A stretch of DNA of 58,172 bases from Gammaproteobacteria bacterium (GCA_027315105.1 DAHUYP010000033.1:1-58172); one strand, 5' to 3'. Counted from the stretch's first letter, positions 41,693 through 50,517 are shown. Translations and numbers: made by a program. Notes: generated by a model not told the origin, from the letters alone.

Positions 41693-43468
41693 ATGAGCAA
41701 CGGCCAGATCAGCGCTGCGACTGCGCTGCCGATCGGAACCATGAAGTCGCGCCTCGAGCACCGCTGCAATCGCCTGCTGCCGGCATCGGTCGTAATCCTC
41801 TGGCTCGCCGGGATTGCCGGCAGCGGGTTCGCCTGGTGCCAGCCGCCCGCGCCGGCCGCGGCACCGCTGCGGCTCGACACGCTCGAGGTCTCCCCGGACC
41901 TGGCGCGGGAGCTGGCGAAGTTTCGCCGTGTGCCGATGCCGTTCGACAGCGCCTCGCTGAGCGCGCGCGAGCGGGCGATGGTCGGCAAGTTGATCGAGGC
42001 ATGCCGCTACCTCGACCGGCTGTACTGGCAGCAGAGCGATCCCGCAGGCTTCGAACTGTATGCGAGGCTGCGCGGCCAGCCGGACCTCGAAGCACGCCAG
42101 CTGCGCCGCTTCCTGCGCATCAACGGCAGCCGCTACGATCTGATTCGCGACAATGCGCCGTTCGTCGGCACGACTCCCATGCCGCCCGGTCACGATCTGT
42201 TCCCGGCCGACCTGACACGGCAGGAGTTCGAGCGCTATGTGGCCGCGCATCCGCAGCAGAAGGCCGCGCTGTACGATCCGTTCACGATCGTGCGTCGCCA
42301 GGGCGCGGCGCTCGCAGCCATTCCCTATCACGTCGCCTTCCGCCGCTGGCTGGTGCCGATGGCCCGGCTGCTGCGCGAGGCGGCGTCGCTGTCGGATGAT
42401 CCGGCGTTTGCAAGATATCTGCGGCTGCGTGCCGACGCCCTGCTCGGCGACGACTACTTCCAGAGCGATCTGGCGTGGCTCGATCTGGAAAATCCGAAGA
42501 TCGACCTGATCTTCGCGCCCTACGAGACCTATCTGGACGGCCTGCTGGGCGTGAAGACCTCCTACGGCGCCTCCATACTGATACGCAACGACGCCGAGAG
42601 CCGCAAGCTCGACATGTATCAGCAGTTCGTGCCGCAGATCCAGGCGGCGCTGCCGCTCGCGGCCGAGGATCTGCCGTCCAAGCAGGGGCTGCGCTCGCCG
42701 ATGGAGGTGATGGATGCGCCGTTTCGCGCCGGCGACCTGCGCCACGGCTATCAGGCGGTCGCCGACAACCTGCCGAACGATCCGCGTGTGCATGAGCAGC
42801 GCGGGTCGAAGAAGATCTTCTTCAAGAACTACATGGACGCGCGCGTCAACTACGTGATCCTGCCGATCGCGCAGCGGCTGCTGCGTGCGGATCAGGCCTC
42901 CCAGGCCTCGGCCGAGGGCTATCTGGCGACCACCATCATGCACGAGATCTCGCACGGCTTGGGCCCGGCATTCGCGCGCGTCGGCGGCGAGAAGCGGGAC
43001 ATTCGGGCAGTGATTGGGCCGGCGTATTCAGGCCTGGAGGAGGCCAAGGCGGATATCGTCGGCCTGTTCGCGTTGCATTGGCTGGTCGATCATGGCGCCA
43101 TCGCGCGCGCGAAGCTCGACGGCTATTACATCTCCTACGTGGCCGGCATCCTGCGCACGGTGCGCTTCGGGGTCGGGGAGGCGCATGGCCGCGCCGAGAT
43201 GATGGAGTTCAACTATCTGGCCGAGCGCGGCGTGATCGGCCGCGACGGCAATTCGGGCCGCTACGGCATCGATCTGGCGGCCATGCCCGGCGCCATCGGC
43301 GACCTGAGCCGCGAGCTGCTCACGCAGGAAGCGAGCGGCGATCGCGCCCGCACCGAGGCCTGGTTCGCCAGGTACGGCGCCATGCCGTCCGGGCTGGCCC
43401 AGGCGCTCGAAGCGGCCGACGACGTGCCGGTCGATATCGACCCGGAATCGCCATTGCGCGAGGACTGA
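41693..43468 (+). CDS. M49 (dipeptidyl-peptidase III)-like zinc peptidase, exported
   Basis: 591 residues with a hydrophobic leader (P-A-S-V-V-I-L-W-L-A-G-I-A-G-S-G-F-A-W) before the mature protein. The zinc motif is T-I-M-H-E-I-S-H-G-L-G-P, and the second ligand motif is G-L-E-E-A-K-A-D-I-V-G-L-F-A-L, as in M49 (E-E-x-x-A-[DE]). Classical DPP III uses HEXXGH, but some members carry the shorter HEXXH as here. D-L-I-F-A-P-Y-E-T-Y is also typical of the family. TATAGT (41681-41686) is about seven bases before the ATG, so the mRNA may be leaderless or start at 41741 (MKSRLEH). Confidence 0.8.
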   Translation: MSNGQISAATALPIGTMKSRLEHRCNRLLPASVVILWLAGIAGSGFAWCQPPAPAAAPLRLDTLEVSPDLARELAKFRRVPMPFDSASLSARERAMVGKLIEACRYLDRLYWQQSDPAGFELYARLRGQPDLEARQLRRFLRINGSRYDLIRDNAPFVGTTPMPPGHDLFPADLTRQEFERYVAAHPQQKAALYDPFTIVRRQGAALAAIPYHVAFRRWLVPMARLLREAASLSDDPAFARYLRLRADALLGDDYFQSDLAWLDLENPKIDLIFAPYETYLDGLLGVKTSYGASILIRNDAESRKLDMYQQFVPQIQAALPLAAEDLPSKQGLRSPMEVMDAPFRAGDLRHGYQAVADNLPNDPRVHEQRGSKKIFFKNYMDARVNYVILPIAQRLLRADQASQASAEGYLATTIMHEISHGLGPAFARVGGEKRDIRAVIGPAYSGLEEAKADIVGLFALHWLVDHGAIARAKLDGYYISYVAGILRTVRFGVGEAHGRAEMMEFNYLAERGVIGRDGNSGRYGIDLAAMPGAIGDLSRELLTQEASGDRARTEAWFARYGAMPSGLAQALEAADDVPVDIDPESPLRED

Positions 43469-43620
43469 GTCCGGAGCCCTCGGCGTCGAGGCGCAATCTC
43501 ATCGTGGCCTTCGAGGCTCGGCCGTGGCGGGTCGCGGGCGCGCGCCTTGCGCGGCGCCAAATTGTGCTGCCGCCTCCGGCACCCTAAGATGCGCATCCCC
43601 GACAACCAGGAGAACCCCCG

Positions 43621-44196
43621 ATGAAGTCGCTGAAAATGGCAGCCGCCGGCTCGATCCTTTCGCTCGCCCTGGCGAGCTGGGCGTTCGCTGCACCGACCGT
43701 CTTTACCCCCGATCCGAATCACACCTTCGTGCGTTTTTCGTACAAGCACCTGGGATTCTCGACGCAGGAATCGCGCTTCGACAAGGTCACCGGCACGGTG
43801 ACTTTCGATCCAGTGGCCAAGACCGGCGCAGTGGACATCCTCATCGACACCAAGTCCGTGGATACCGGTTCGCAGCTGTTCAACGAGCACATTCAGGGGC
43901 CCGATTACCTCGATACGGCCAAGTATCCGACCGCCACCTTCAAGTCCACGGCGGTGAAATTCAAGGGCGACAAGCCGGTGAGCATCCAGGGCAACCTGAC
44001 CCTCAAGGGCGTCACCAGGCCGGTGACGCTGACCGTGACCTCCTTCATGCACGGACCGAACATGATGAAGAAGGATGCGATCGGCGCCGACGCGAGCACG
44101 CAGATCAAGCGCACCGAGTTCAACATGGGCAAGTACGCGCCCATGGTGAGCGATGACGTGACGATCTCGATCGCGATCGAAGCCGCCGCGCCCTGA
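43621..44196 (+). CDS. YceI-family periplasmic protein
   Basis: 191 residues with a signal peptide (MKSLKMAAAGSILSLALASW ... AFA). Family motifs are D-P-N-H-T-F-V-R-F-S-Y-K-H-L-G-F-S, I-D-T-K-S-V-D-T-G, L-D-T-A-K-Y-P-T-A-T-F-K-S-T and G-N-L-T-L-K-G-V-T-R-P-V-T-L. YceI is a lipocalin-like barrel that binds isoprenoid quinone-type lipids in its cavity. AGGAGA eight bases before the ATG is a good ribosome-binding site. Confidence 0.93.
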   Translation: MKSLKMAAAGSILSLALASWAFAAPTVFTPDPNHTFVRFSYKHLGFSTQESRFDKVTGTVTFDPVAKTGAVDILIDTKSVDTGSQLFNEHIQGPDYLDTAKYPTATFKSTAVKFKGDKPVSIQGNLTLKGVTRPVTLTVTSFMHGPNMMKKDAIGADASTQIKRTEFNMGKYAPMVSDDVTISIAIEAAAP

Positions 44197-44213
44197 TGCC
44201 CTGAAGGCCGTGC

Positions 44214-44245
44214 GCACGGCGCGAAGCGGCCGCTTCGCGCCGTGC
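44214..44245. terminator. Perfect 32-bp palindrome between convergent genes; probable bidirectional terminator
   Basis: The left half GCACGGCGCGAAGCGG is the exact complement of the right half. It starts 18 bases after the yceI-type stop and 61 bases before the stop of the convergent TonB-C-like gene. A 14-bp stem with a 4-base GGCC loop would form on RNA from either strand. There is no T-run after it. Confidence 0.6.
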
Positions 44246-44305
44246 CTTGATGCACGCGGCGGGACCGCGGCCTGCGGGGACGGATTGCATCGACCGCGAG
44301 CCGCC

Positions 44306-44728
44306 TCAGCCCAACGCGGCCTCCGCGCCCGAGGTCACGCGCGGCTCGGTGGGCCGCCTGATCTCCACGCGCACCTCGCCGCAACTGCCGACCGGCCCGC
44401 CGTTCGGCGAGCCCGCCGCGGCCGCCGATCGCAGCCGCACCTGCCGCGCCCAGACCACCGCATAGTCGTCGAAGCGCTTGTCACCCGACGACTCGACGAT
44501 ATCGGCGCTGATGATGCTGCGGTCCGCGGCTATGCAGACCCTGACGATGCTCACCTCGCCCGGCGTGAATCGCGGTCCGGCGACGACGAACGATACCGGC
44601 GCCTGGTCGAATAGCGCCAGCGGCGCGGGCGGCGCGGGCGGCGGACGCGGCGGCTGCAGCGGCGCACAGCCCGCCGAGCCGAGGCCGTACGCGGCGAGCA
44701 CCGAGGCGATGACCGGAGAGCTCCGCAT
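44306..44728 (-). CDS. TonB C-terminal-domain-like lipoprotein
   Basis: 140 residues from an ATG at 44728. Lipobox G-S-A-G-C puts a lipidated Cys at about residue 21, followed by a Pro-rich linker (L-Q-P-P-R-P-P-P-A-P-P-A-P). The rest resembles the TonB/TolA C-terminal fold: V-S-I-V-R-V-C-I-A-A-D-R-S-I-I-S-A-D-I-V-E-S-S-G-D-K-R-F-D-D-Y-A. TonB itself has an inner-membrane anchor rather than a lipid, so this is probably a periplasmic-facing lipoprotein of another kind. Function is not known. Confidence 0.62.
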   Translation of the reverse strand: MRSSPVIASVLAAYGLGSAGCAPLQPPRPPPAPPAPLALFDQAPVSFVVAGPRFTPGEVSIVRVCIAADRSIISADIVESSGDKRFDDYAVVWARQVRLRSAAAAGSPNGGPVGSCGEVRVEIRRPTEPRVTSGAEAALG

Positions 44729-44903
44729 GAGTCCCCTTGCGCTGCGCCAACCATGGCGGCGCGACCGGCAGTGCAATTATACCTGCATCGGTCGGCGGCG
44801 ATGGCGGCGCGCCGATCGTTCGAGGCTACGATCTTCACGCACCGCGGTATAGACTGCATACGGGCCGCGTGGCGGCCGCATACCGGCCCGGCGGCACCCT
44901 GTC

Positions 44904-45392
44904 ATGAAGACGCTGCTCCTGATCCGCCACGCGAAATCCAGCCGGGATGAGCGCGCGCTGCCGGATGCCGAGCGCCCATTGACCGAGCGCGGCCGCCGCG
45001 ACGCCGCCGAGCTGGCAAAGCGACTGGCGAAGCGCGCGCTCAAGGCCGACCTGATCCTGTCGAGTCCGGCGCGGCGCGCCGTCGCGACCGCGAGGATCGT
45101 CGCCAGCGGGCTCGCCTACCGGCGCCGTGACATCGCGCTCGACGAACGGCTCTATGCCTGCGATGCCGGCGAGCTGCTGCGGATCATTCGCCAGCTCGAC
45201 GATCGGTGCCAGCAGGTCGCGCTCTTCGGCCACAATCCGCAGCTCACGGCGCTGGCGCATCGTTTGGCGCCGTCGATCATCCACATGAGCACCTGCGCCC
45301 TCGCCACGTTCGAGTTCGCCGCCAAATCCTGGTCGCGGGTGGGCCGCGCCACGCTGGCCAGCGCGGTGCTGGACTCCCGCAAGAAGACCTGA
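44904..45392 (+). CDS. sixA: Phosphohistidine phosphatase SixA
   Basis: 162 residues. It starts MKTLLLIRHAKSSRDERALP with the RH-A-K variant of the RHG motif that marks SixA. L-T-E-R-G-R-R-D-A-A-E-L, S-S-P-A-R-R-A-V-A-T-A (second Arg) and G-H-N-P-Q-L-T-A-L (second His) complete the active site. SixA removes phosphate from phosphohistidine in HPt or PtsO/NPr proteins. The normal length is about 160 residues. It is not clearly in an operon. Confidence 0.9.
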   Translation: MKTLLLIRHAKSSRDERALPDAERPLTERGRRDAAELAKRLAKRALKADLILSSPARRAVATARIVASGLAYRRRDIALDERLYACDAGELLRIIRQLDDRCQQVALFGHNPQLTALAHRLAPSIIHMSTCALATFEFAAKSWSRVGRATLASAVLDSRKKT

Positions 45393-45474
45393 GAACGTCG
45401 CGCCGGCGCAATGGCGCCTGCTGCATCGAGCTGCGTCTGTACCAGCCGGGGTGAAGCCGCGGGGCGCGCGCGCG

Positions 45475-46257
45475 TCAGCGCTCCTTGGAAGACCGGGTTC
45501 TGGAATGCGCGAACCCGGGGCCGGGCTCCTCGAGTTCGGCCGGCAGCGCTGTCTGCAGGATCGCGAGCGCCGTCGCCGGATCATCGGCGTGCTGGAACAG
45601 CCCCAGGTCCGCCGGATCGATCATGCCGTGGCGCACCAGGGCATCGAAGTTGATGACCTCGTTCCAATAGCTCGTGCCGTACAGGATCACCGGAATCGCA
45701 CGCTCGAACTTGCGGGTCTGCGCCAGCGTCAGGATTTCCGTGAGCTCGTCCAGCGTGCCGAAGCCGCCGGGAAATACCACCAGCGCGCGCGCCAGATGCG
45801 CGAACCAGAGTTTGCGCATGAAGAAATAGTGAAACTCGAGCGACAGCTCGCGAGTCACGTAGGCATTGGGCCACTGTTCATGCGGCAGGCTGATATTCAG
45901 GCCGATCGTTCGGCCGCCGGCATCGCCGGCGCCGCGGTTGGCCGCCTCCATGATGCCGCCGCCGCCGCCGGTGCAGACCACGTAGCGATGGGCACGCGAT
46001 GGCAGGCTCTTGGACCATGCGGTGAGCAGCCGCGCGAGTTCGCGCGCCTCATGGTAATAGCGCCCCATCGGGCCATCGCTCGACAGCCGTGCCGAGCCGA
46101 AGAAGACGATGGTGTCGTGAATGTTGGCGCGACGGAAGCGGTGCAGGGGTCCCAGGTATTCCGCCAGGATGCGCACCGGCCGGCCGTCGTCGCTGTCGAG
46201 GAAGGTATCGTCCTCGTAGGCGAGCTCAGGGATCTTTGGTGTGCCGTTGGATTCCAT
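45475..46257 (-). CDS. LOG-family Rossmann-fold protein
   Basis: 260 residues. It has the LOG signature V-V-F-P-G-G-F-G-T-L-D-E-L-T-E (PGGxGTxxE) and V-C-T-G-G-G-G-G-I-M-E-A-A-N-R-G, with M-R-K-L between. The T-I-V-F-F-G-S-A-R-L at residues 48-57 begins the Rossmann core. LOG proteins are phosphoribohydrolases acting on nucleotide 5'-monophosphates; this larger form is often annotated as a TIGR00730-type protein. The first 45 residues have a separate acidic extension. Confidence 0.88.
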   Translation of the reverse strand: MESNGTPKIPELAYEDDTFLDSDDGRPVRILAEYLGPLHRFRRANIHDTIVFFGSARLSSDGPMGRYYHEARELARLLTAWSKSLPSRAHRYVVCTGGGGGIMEAANRGAGDAGGRTIGLNISLPHEQWPNAYVTRELSLEFHYFFMRKLWFAHLARALVVFPGGFGTLDELTEILTLAQTRKFERAIPVILYGTSYWNEVINFDALVRHGMIDPADLGLFQHADDPATALAILQTALPAELEEPGPGFAHSRTRSSKER

Positions 46258-46353
46258 GTTGCTCGAGCCGTGGATGCTGCGCGCGGGAAATGCCAGGCTC
46301 GATGATACGCAGAATTGCCGCGGGAATGCGCAGGCGCATCGCCGCCCGGTGGC

Positions 46354-48000
46354 TCAGGCGTCGAACGATGGCGGCGCACGTCGCGGGCGGCGCCAGCGCC
46401 TGCGCCGCAGGTCGGACAGGATCTCCCGCGCGGCATTGTGCCCCGGCAGGCCGGTCACACCGCCTCCGGGGTGGGCCCCGGAGCCGCACATGTACAGGCC
46501 CGGCAGCGGTCCCCGGTAATTGCCGTAGCCGAGCATCGGTCGGGCGCTGAACAGCTGATCGAGGCTCAGCGCACCGTGGAAGATGTCGCCATCCACCAGT
46601 CCGAAGGTGCGCTCGAGATCGAGCGGGCTCAGCACCTGGCGCCCCAGCACCGCGGCCTTGAAGTTCGGCGCGTATCCCGTCACCGTATCGATCATCAGGT
46701 CGGCCACCGTATCGCGGTGATCGTCCCACGACTGCCCGGCGGGCAGTCGTGGTGCCACGTGCTGGCAGAACAGGCTCGCGACATGCCGTCCCGCCGGCGC
46801 CAGCGTGTCGTCCAGCGTGGAGGGGATCAGCATCTCGATGATCGGCTGCTTCGACCAGCCGCCCATCCGGGCGTCGAAATAGGCCTGCTCCATATAGGCC
46901 AGGGACGGGGCCATGATGATGCCCGCCGCATGGTGCGGCGCTGCCTGCCTGCCCGGCAGACAGCGGAAGTCGGGCAGCTCGGCGAGCGCCACGTTCATCC
47001 GAAAGCTGCCCGAGCCGCAACGCCAACGCGCAATCCGTTCACGGAACGCGGCCGGCAGGTACGCGCCGTCCAGCAGCCGCAGATACAGCAGTTTGGGATT
47101 CACGTTCGATACCACGGTCGTCGCGCGCAGCGTCTCGCCGGACTCGGTGATCACGCCTGCGGCGCGGCCGCGCTCGACGATGATTTCGCGTACACCGGCA
47201 TTGACGCGAATGCGGGCGCCGCGGGCGGCGGCGCACCTGGCCATGGCCTGCGTGATGGCGCCCATGCCGCCGATCGCATGTCCCCATGCGCCCTGCTTGC
47301 CGTTGACTTCGCCGAAGACGTGATGCAACAGCACGTAGGCGGAGCCGGCGGAATACGGACTCGCATAATGGCCGACGACGCCGTCGAAGCCGTACACCGC
47401 CTTGATGGGATCGCTCTCGAACCAGCCGTCGAGATAATCGCCGGCCGAGCTGCCGATGAGGCTCAGCAGATCCTGCCGCGCCACCATGCTGAGCTTGCCG
47501 AGTCGGCCGCCGAGCGCCGCGCCGCGCAGCAGCTCGGGCAGCGCTGCGCGCCAGCCGTCGGCCGTGACGTTCGGCGGCGTTTGCAGCACGATCTCGCGCA
47601 GCAGGGCGGCGATCACCTCGAGGCGCGCGCCATAGGCTTCGAGGCGCTCTGCGTCGCGGCGCGAGAATTTGGCGATTTCCGCCTGCGTGCGGCCGGCGCC
47701 GACGGCGAGGTAGCGTCCGTCGGCCGTCGGCAGGAAATTGGCCAGCGGACGTTCGACGATGCGTAGCCCATGCCCGGTGAGGTCCAGATCGCCGATCACC
47801 TTCGGATGCAGCAACGACACCGTGTACGAGGCGACCGAATTGCGGAAGCCGGGGTGGAACTCTTCGGTCACCGCAGCCCCGCCGACGACGTGGCGGCGCT
47901 CCAGCACCGTCACCTCGAGTCCGGCAGCGGCCAGATACGCCGCGCAGACCAGGCCGTTATGGCCGCCGCCGACGATCAGGACGTCAGTCGCGCTGCGCAC
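46354..48000 (-). CDS. FAD-dependent oxidoreductase, phytoene-desaturase/PYROXD2-like
   Basis: 548 residues from a GTG at 48000 (VRSATDVLIV) with GGAAG seven bases upstream; an ATG at 48063 has a worse site. The FAD dinucleotide motif is V-L-I-V-G-G-G-H-N-G-L-V-C-A-A-Y-L-A-A-A-G and V-L-E-R-R-H-V-V-G-G-A-A-V-T-E-E. The C-terminal G-S-G-A-H-P-G-G-G-V-T-G-L-P-G-H-N-A closes the FAD site. The family also has eukaryotic PYROXD2; the substrate is not known. No carotenoid gene is nearby. Confidence 0.87.
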   Translation of the reverse strand: MRSATDVLIVGGGHNGLVCAAYLAAAGLEVTVLERRHVVGGAAVTEEFHPGFRNSVASYTVSLLHPKVIGDLDLTGHGLRIVERPLANFLPTADGRYLAVGAGRTQAEIAKFSRRDAERLEAYGARLEVIAALLREIVLQTPPNVTADGWRAALPELLRGAALGGRLGKLSMVARQDLLSLIGSSAGDYLDGWFESDPIKAVYGFDGVVGHYASPYSAGSAYVLLHHVFGEVNGKQGAWGHAIGGMGAITQAMARCAAARGARIRVNAGVREIIVERGRAAGVITESGETLRATTVVSNVNPKLLYLRLLDGAYLPAAFRERIARWRCGSGSFRMNVALAELPDFRCLPGRQAAPHHAAGIIMAPSLAYMEQAYFDARMGGWSKQPIIEMLIPSTLDDTLAPAGRHVASLFCQHVAPRLPAGQSWDDHRDTVADLMIDTVTGYAPNFKAAVLGRQVLSPLDLERTFGLVDGDIFHGALSLDQLFSARPMLGYGNYRGPLPGLYMCGSGAHPGGGVTGLPGHNAAREILSDLRRRRWRRPRRAPPSFDA

Positions 48001-48263
48001 TAGCGCACTTCCGAATGAGGCTGCGCCTGCGCCGCGCAGCGTTGCGCGCACTGCTGGATCCATTCCCTCGCCGCGATCCCATGGTATTGCTCGAACTGCC
48101 GGCTCAACGCCGGTCGGGAGATATCGAACTGCAGAGCGTCCGAACGGCCATCGAGGCGGCAGCGTAACACGGCCTCGCGGTGTGCGAGCAGCGCACTGGG
48201 CCGGCGGCGGGACGGTGGCGGCTGCTGTAGAATCCTGCCTGTCGCCCGCTATTGCGATCGCCT

Positions 48264-48746
48264 ATGCCGTCATTCGATGCCGTTTCCAAGGTTGACGTCC
48301 ATGAGCTCGCCAATGCGTTGGATCAGGCCAGGCGCGAGCTGGAGAAGCGCTACGATCTGCGCGGCACCAATGCCCGCTTCGAGCTGCAGGACTTCGTGAT
48401 CACGCAGTTCGCGCCGAGCGAATATCAACTCGGGCAGTTGCTCGACATCCTGCGGCTGCGCTTGTCGGCGCGCGGCATCGACCCGCGCAGCATCGAGCTC
48501 GGCGCCGTCGAGGTCAACCTGGCCGAGGCCCGCCGCAAGATCACCATCAAGCAGGGCATCGAGCAGGCGGTCGCCAAGAAGCTCATTGCCAGGATCCGGG
48601 AGGCCAAGCTCAAGGTCGAAGCGCAGATCAACGGCGACAAGCTGCGCGTGACGGGCAAGAAGCGCGACGATCTGCAGTCGGCCATGGCGCTGCTGCGCAA
48701 GAGCGACGTGGAAGTGCCGCTGCAGTTCGAGAACTTTCGCGACTAG
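48264..48746 (+). CDS. yajQ: YajQ-family nucleotide-binding protein
   Basis: 160 residues starting MPSFDAVSKVDVHELANALD, exactly as the family does. Later motifs are E-L-E-K-R-Y-D-L-R-G-T, R-K-I-T-I-K-Q-G-I-E-Q-A-V-A-K-K and V-T-G-K-K-R-D-D-L-Q-S-A-M-A-L-L, ending P-L-Q-F-E-N-F-R-D. YajQ proteins bind nucleotides, and some bind c-di-GMP and act on transcription. It is divergent from the FAD enzyme with 263 bases between. Confidence 0.95.
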   Translation: MPSFDAVSKVDVHELANALDQARRELEKRYDLRGTNARFELQDFVITQFAPSEYQLGQLLDILRLRLSARGIDPRSIELGAVEVNLAEARRKITIKQGIEQAVAKKLIARIREAKLKVEAQINGDKLRVTGKKRDDLQSAMALLRKSDVEVPLQFENFRD

Positions 48747-48835
48747 CAACGTAGCGCGCCGGCCCCGCAGGCCGCCGCCGGCAGCGACATGGCCAGCGGC
48801 CACGCCCGACATCCGGATTCGGCGCCATCCGACGC

Positions 48836-49459
48836 TCAGTGCTGAAAGCGGCCGATCACTTCGCCCTTGGCCAGGACATGTCCCTGCATGGCCTGCAGCA
48901 GCTGCTTTTCGCTGGCGCCGCCCGGCAGATCGAGCTGCGAGTCGAGCGCATACAGCACGAAGGCGTAGCGATGCGGCGAGTGTCCGGGTGGACAGGGACC
49001 GCCATAGCCGACGCTGTCGAAGTCGGACGTGCCCTGACGCGAGCCGTCGGCCAGCTGCTTCTGCTTCGCCACGCCCGCGGGCAGCTCGCGCTGCTGCGCG
49101 GGAATGTCGTACACCAGCCAGTGCACGAAATAGCCGAACACCGAGCCGAGGCCCCAGAACGAATCCTTGTCCGTGGCGATCAATGCGTAGCTTCGAGTGC
49201 CTGCCGGCGGCGACTCCCAGGACAATTCAGGCGAAGCCTCCCGACCATCACAGCTGTACTCCTTGGGGATGATCCCGCCCGGGAAACTCGAGCTGGTCAC
49301 TTCCAGCGTGGCTGGCCCGTTGGGTCCCACGTCAGGGCGGCCGCACGCGGCCAGCAGCAGGCTTGCCAGAGCGGCAATCTCGATCAGAACGGGCCGCACA
49401 TGGCGCGGTGCCGGGATCCGTGCACGGCCGACCAGCGCTGGTTGCCATGTCGTATTCAT
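48836..49459 (-). CDS. YbhB/YbcL-family (PEBP-like) lipoprotein
   Basis: 207 residues from ATG at 49459 (MNTTWQPALV). The frame runs a further 15 codons into the insertion sequence, so the start could be 49468. A lipobox L-L-L-A-A-C-G gives an anchored Cys. The PEBP fold is seen as K-E-Y-S-C-D-G-R-E-A-S-P-E-L-S-W, H-W-L-V-Y-D-I-P, G-Y-G-G-P-C-P-P-G and H-R-Y-A-F-V-L-Y-A-L. The IS481 element begins 27 bases upstream of this start and has probably replaced its native promoter. It is a paralogue of the exported protein at 24648-25241. Confidence 0.85.
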   Translation of the reverse strand: MNTTWQPALVGRARIPAPRHVRPVLIEIAALASLLLAACGRPDVGPNGPATLEVTSSSFPGGIIPKEYSCDGREASPELSWESPPAGTRSYALIATDKDSFWGLGSVFGYFVHWLVYDIPAQQRELPAGVAKQKQLADGSRQGTSDFDSVGYGGPCPPGHSPHRYAFVLYALDSQLDLPGGASEKQLLQAMQGHVLAKGEVIGRFQH

Positions 49460-49485
49460 TAATCCCATGCTCGGAATAGACCCAT

Positions 49486-49511
49486 TGTGAAGTCCCAGGA
49501 CCAAGGTGACA
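49486..49511 (+). repeat. Left terminal inverted repeat of the IS481 element
   Basis: Begins TGTGAAGTCCCAGGAC and shares 19 of 26 positions with the complement of 50469-50494. This fixes the left edge of the element. Confidence 0.8.
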
Positions 49512-49543
49512 TTCTGGCTCCCTTCCTAACCGGAGAGAGCACC

Positions 49544-50485
49544 ATGACGAAGAATGAACAAAATCGGGTGGTTGTCTGGCGTTTGAAGCTCCTACGGCAA
49601 GCCAACGACCTCCCCAGAGGCGTAGCTCAGACCTGCCGGCATTTCGGCCTTTCTCGCAAAACCTTCTACAAATGGCGAGCCAGGTACAAAAGTCACGGTG
49701 AGGCGGGCTTGTGCGATCGGCCCCGAGCACCTCTTCACTCTCCGCGGACAACCGACCGTACGGTTATTTCCAAGATTCTTTACTTACGAGAGCGGTACCG
49801 CTTCGGGCCGTCTCGGATTGCCAGCTATCTGCATCGCTTCCACAACATTGACGTGGCACAGTCTACCGTGCACCGCATACTGATCCGCTATGGAATGAAC
49901 CGGTTACCGGCCAATCAGAAGCGCCAATCGACAGGTCGTCCCTGGCACCGATACGAGAAGGCGCAGCCAGGCCACCGCCTGCAGATCGATGTGAAATTCC
50001 TGGAGCGAATCGCGGGCTCCAGGAAACGCCTATATCAGTTTACGGCCATCGATGACTGCACGCGCATCCGTGTGCTCAAGATCTACGACGTCTGCAACCA
50101 AAAGTCGGCCATAAGCTTCGTCGACGAGGTCATCCGACGGCTTCCCTTCAGAGTGCTGGTTATCCAGACGGATAATGGCGCCGAGTTCCAGTCCAACTTC
50201 CACTGGCACCTGGAGGGACAGGACATCCGCCATGTCTACATCCGACCGAAAACACCGCGTCTGAACGGCAAGGTCGAACGTTCTCACCGCGTCGACGAGC
50301 AGGAGTTTTACCAGCTCCTCGACAAGGATGGCATCGGCGACGATGTCCATCTGTTCAACGACAAGCTGCGCGAATGGGAGGACTACTACAATTACCACAG
50401 GCCCCATGGAGCCCTCGATGGGCAGACCCCCTACGAGCGGCTCTTGGCAAGGAAAACCTCGGTCAGCGTGTTACCGAAGTCCTGA
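49544..50485 (+). CDS. IS481-family transposase (DDE)
   Basis: 313 residues from ATG at 49544 with GGAGAGAG before it. An N-terminal helix-turn-helix (C-R-H-F-G-L-S-R-K-T-F-Y-K-W) precedes an rve-type catalytic core. The triad is D149 (L-Q-I-D-V-K-F), D210 (I-Q-T-D-N-G-A-E-F) and E245 (N-G-K-V-E-R-S-H), with 34 residues between the last two, as DDE enzymes require. Y-Y-N-Y-H-R-P-H-G-A-L is the family's late motif. It looks full length and active. Confidence 0.93.
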   Translation: MTKNEQNRVVVWRLKLLRQANDLPRGVAQTCRHFGLSRKTFYKWRARYKSHGEAGLCDRPRAPLHSPRTTDRTVISKILYLRERYRFGPSRIASYLHRFHNIDVAQSTVHRILIRYGMNRLPANQKRQSTGRPWHRYEKAQPGHRLQIDVKFLERIAGSRKRLYQFTAIDDCTRIRVLKIYDVCNQKSAISFVDEVIRRLPFRVLVIQTDNGAEFQSNFHWHLEGQDIRHVYIRPKTPRLNGKVERSHRVDEQEFYQLLDKDGIGDDVHLFNDKLREWEDYYNYHRPHGALDGQTPYERLLARKTSVSVLPKS

Positions 50486-50494
50486 GACCTTACA
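50469..50494 (-). repeat. Right terminal inverted repeat of the IS481 element
   Basis: Read on the minus strand it begins TGTAAGGTCTCAGGAC; it overlaps the last codons of the transposase, as is common in this family. Confidence 0.8.
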
Positions 50495-50517
50495 CGGTAT
50501 AAACATGATCGAACTAT

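Larger units (their letters stand above)
49486..50494 (+). mobile_element. IS481-family insertion sequence, complete, 1009 bp
   Basis: Both 26-bp terminal inverted repeats can be matched: left 49486-49511 and right 50469-50494, 19 of 26 positions the same, both beginning TGT. A single intact transposase is inside. Flanking bases (CCCAT left, CGGTA right) are not alike, so there is no visible target duplication. The element lies between the YbhB lipoprotein gene and the tRNA-fragment attachment site. Confidence 0.85.
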
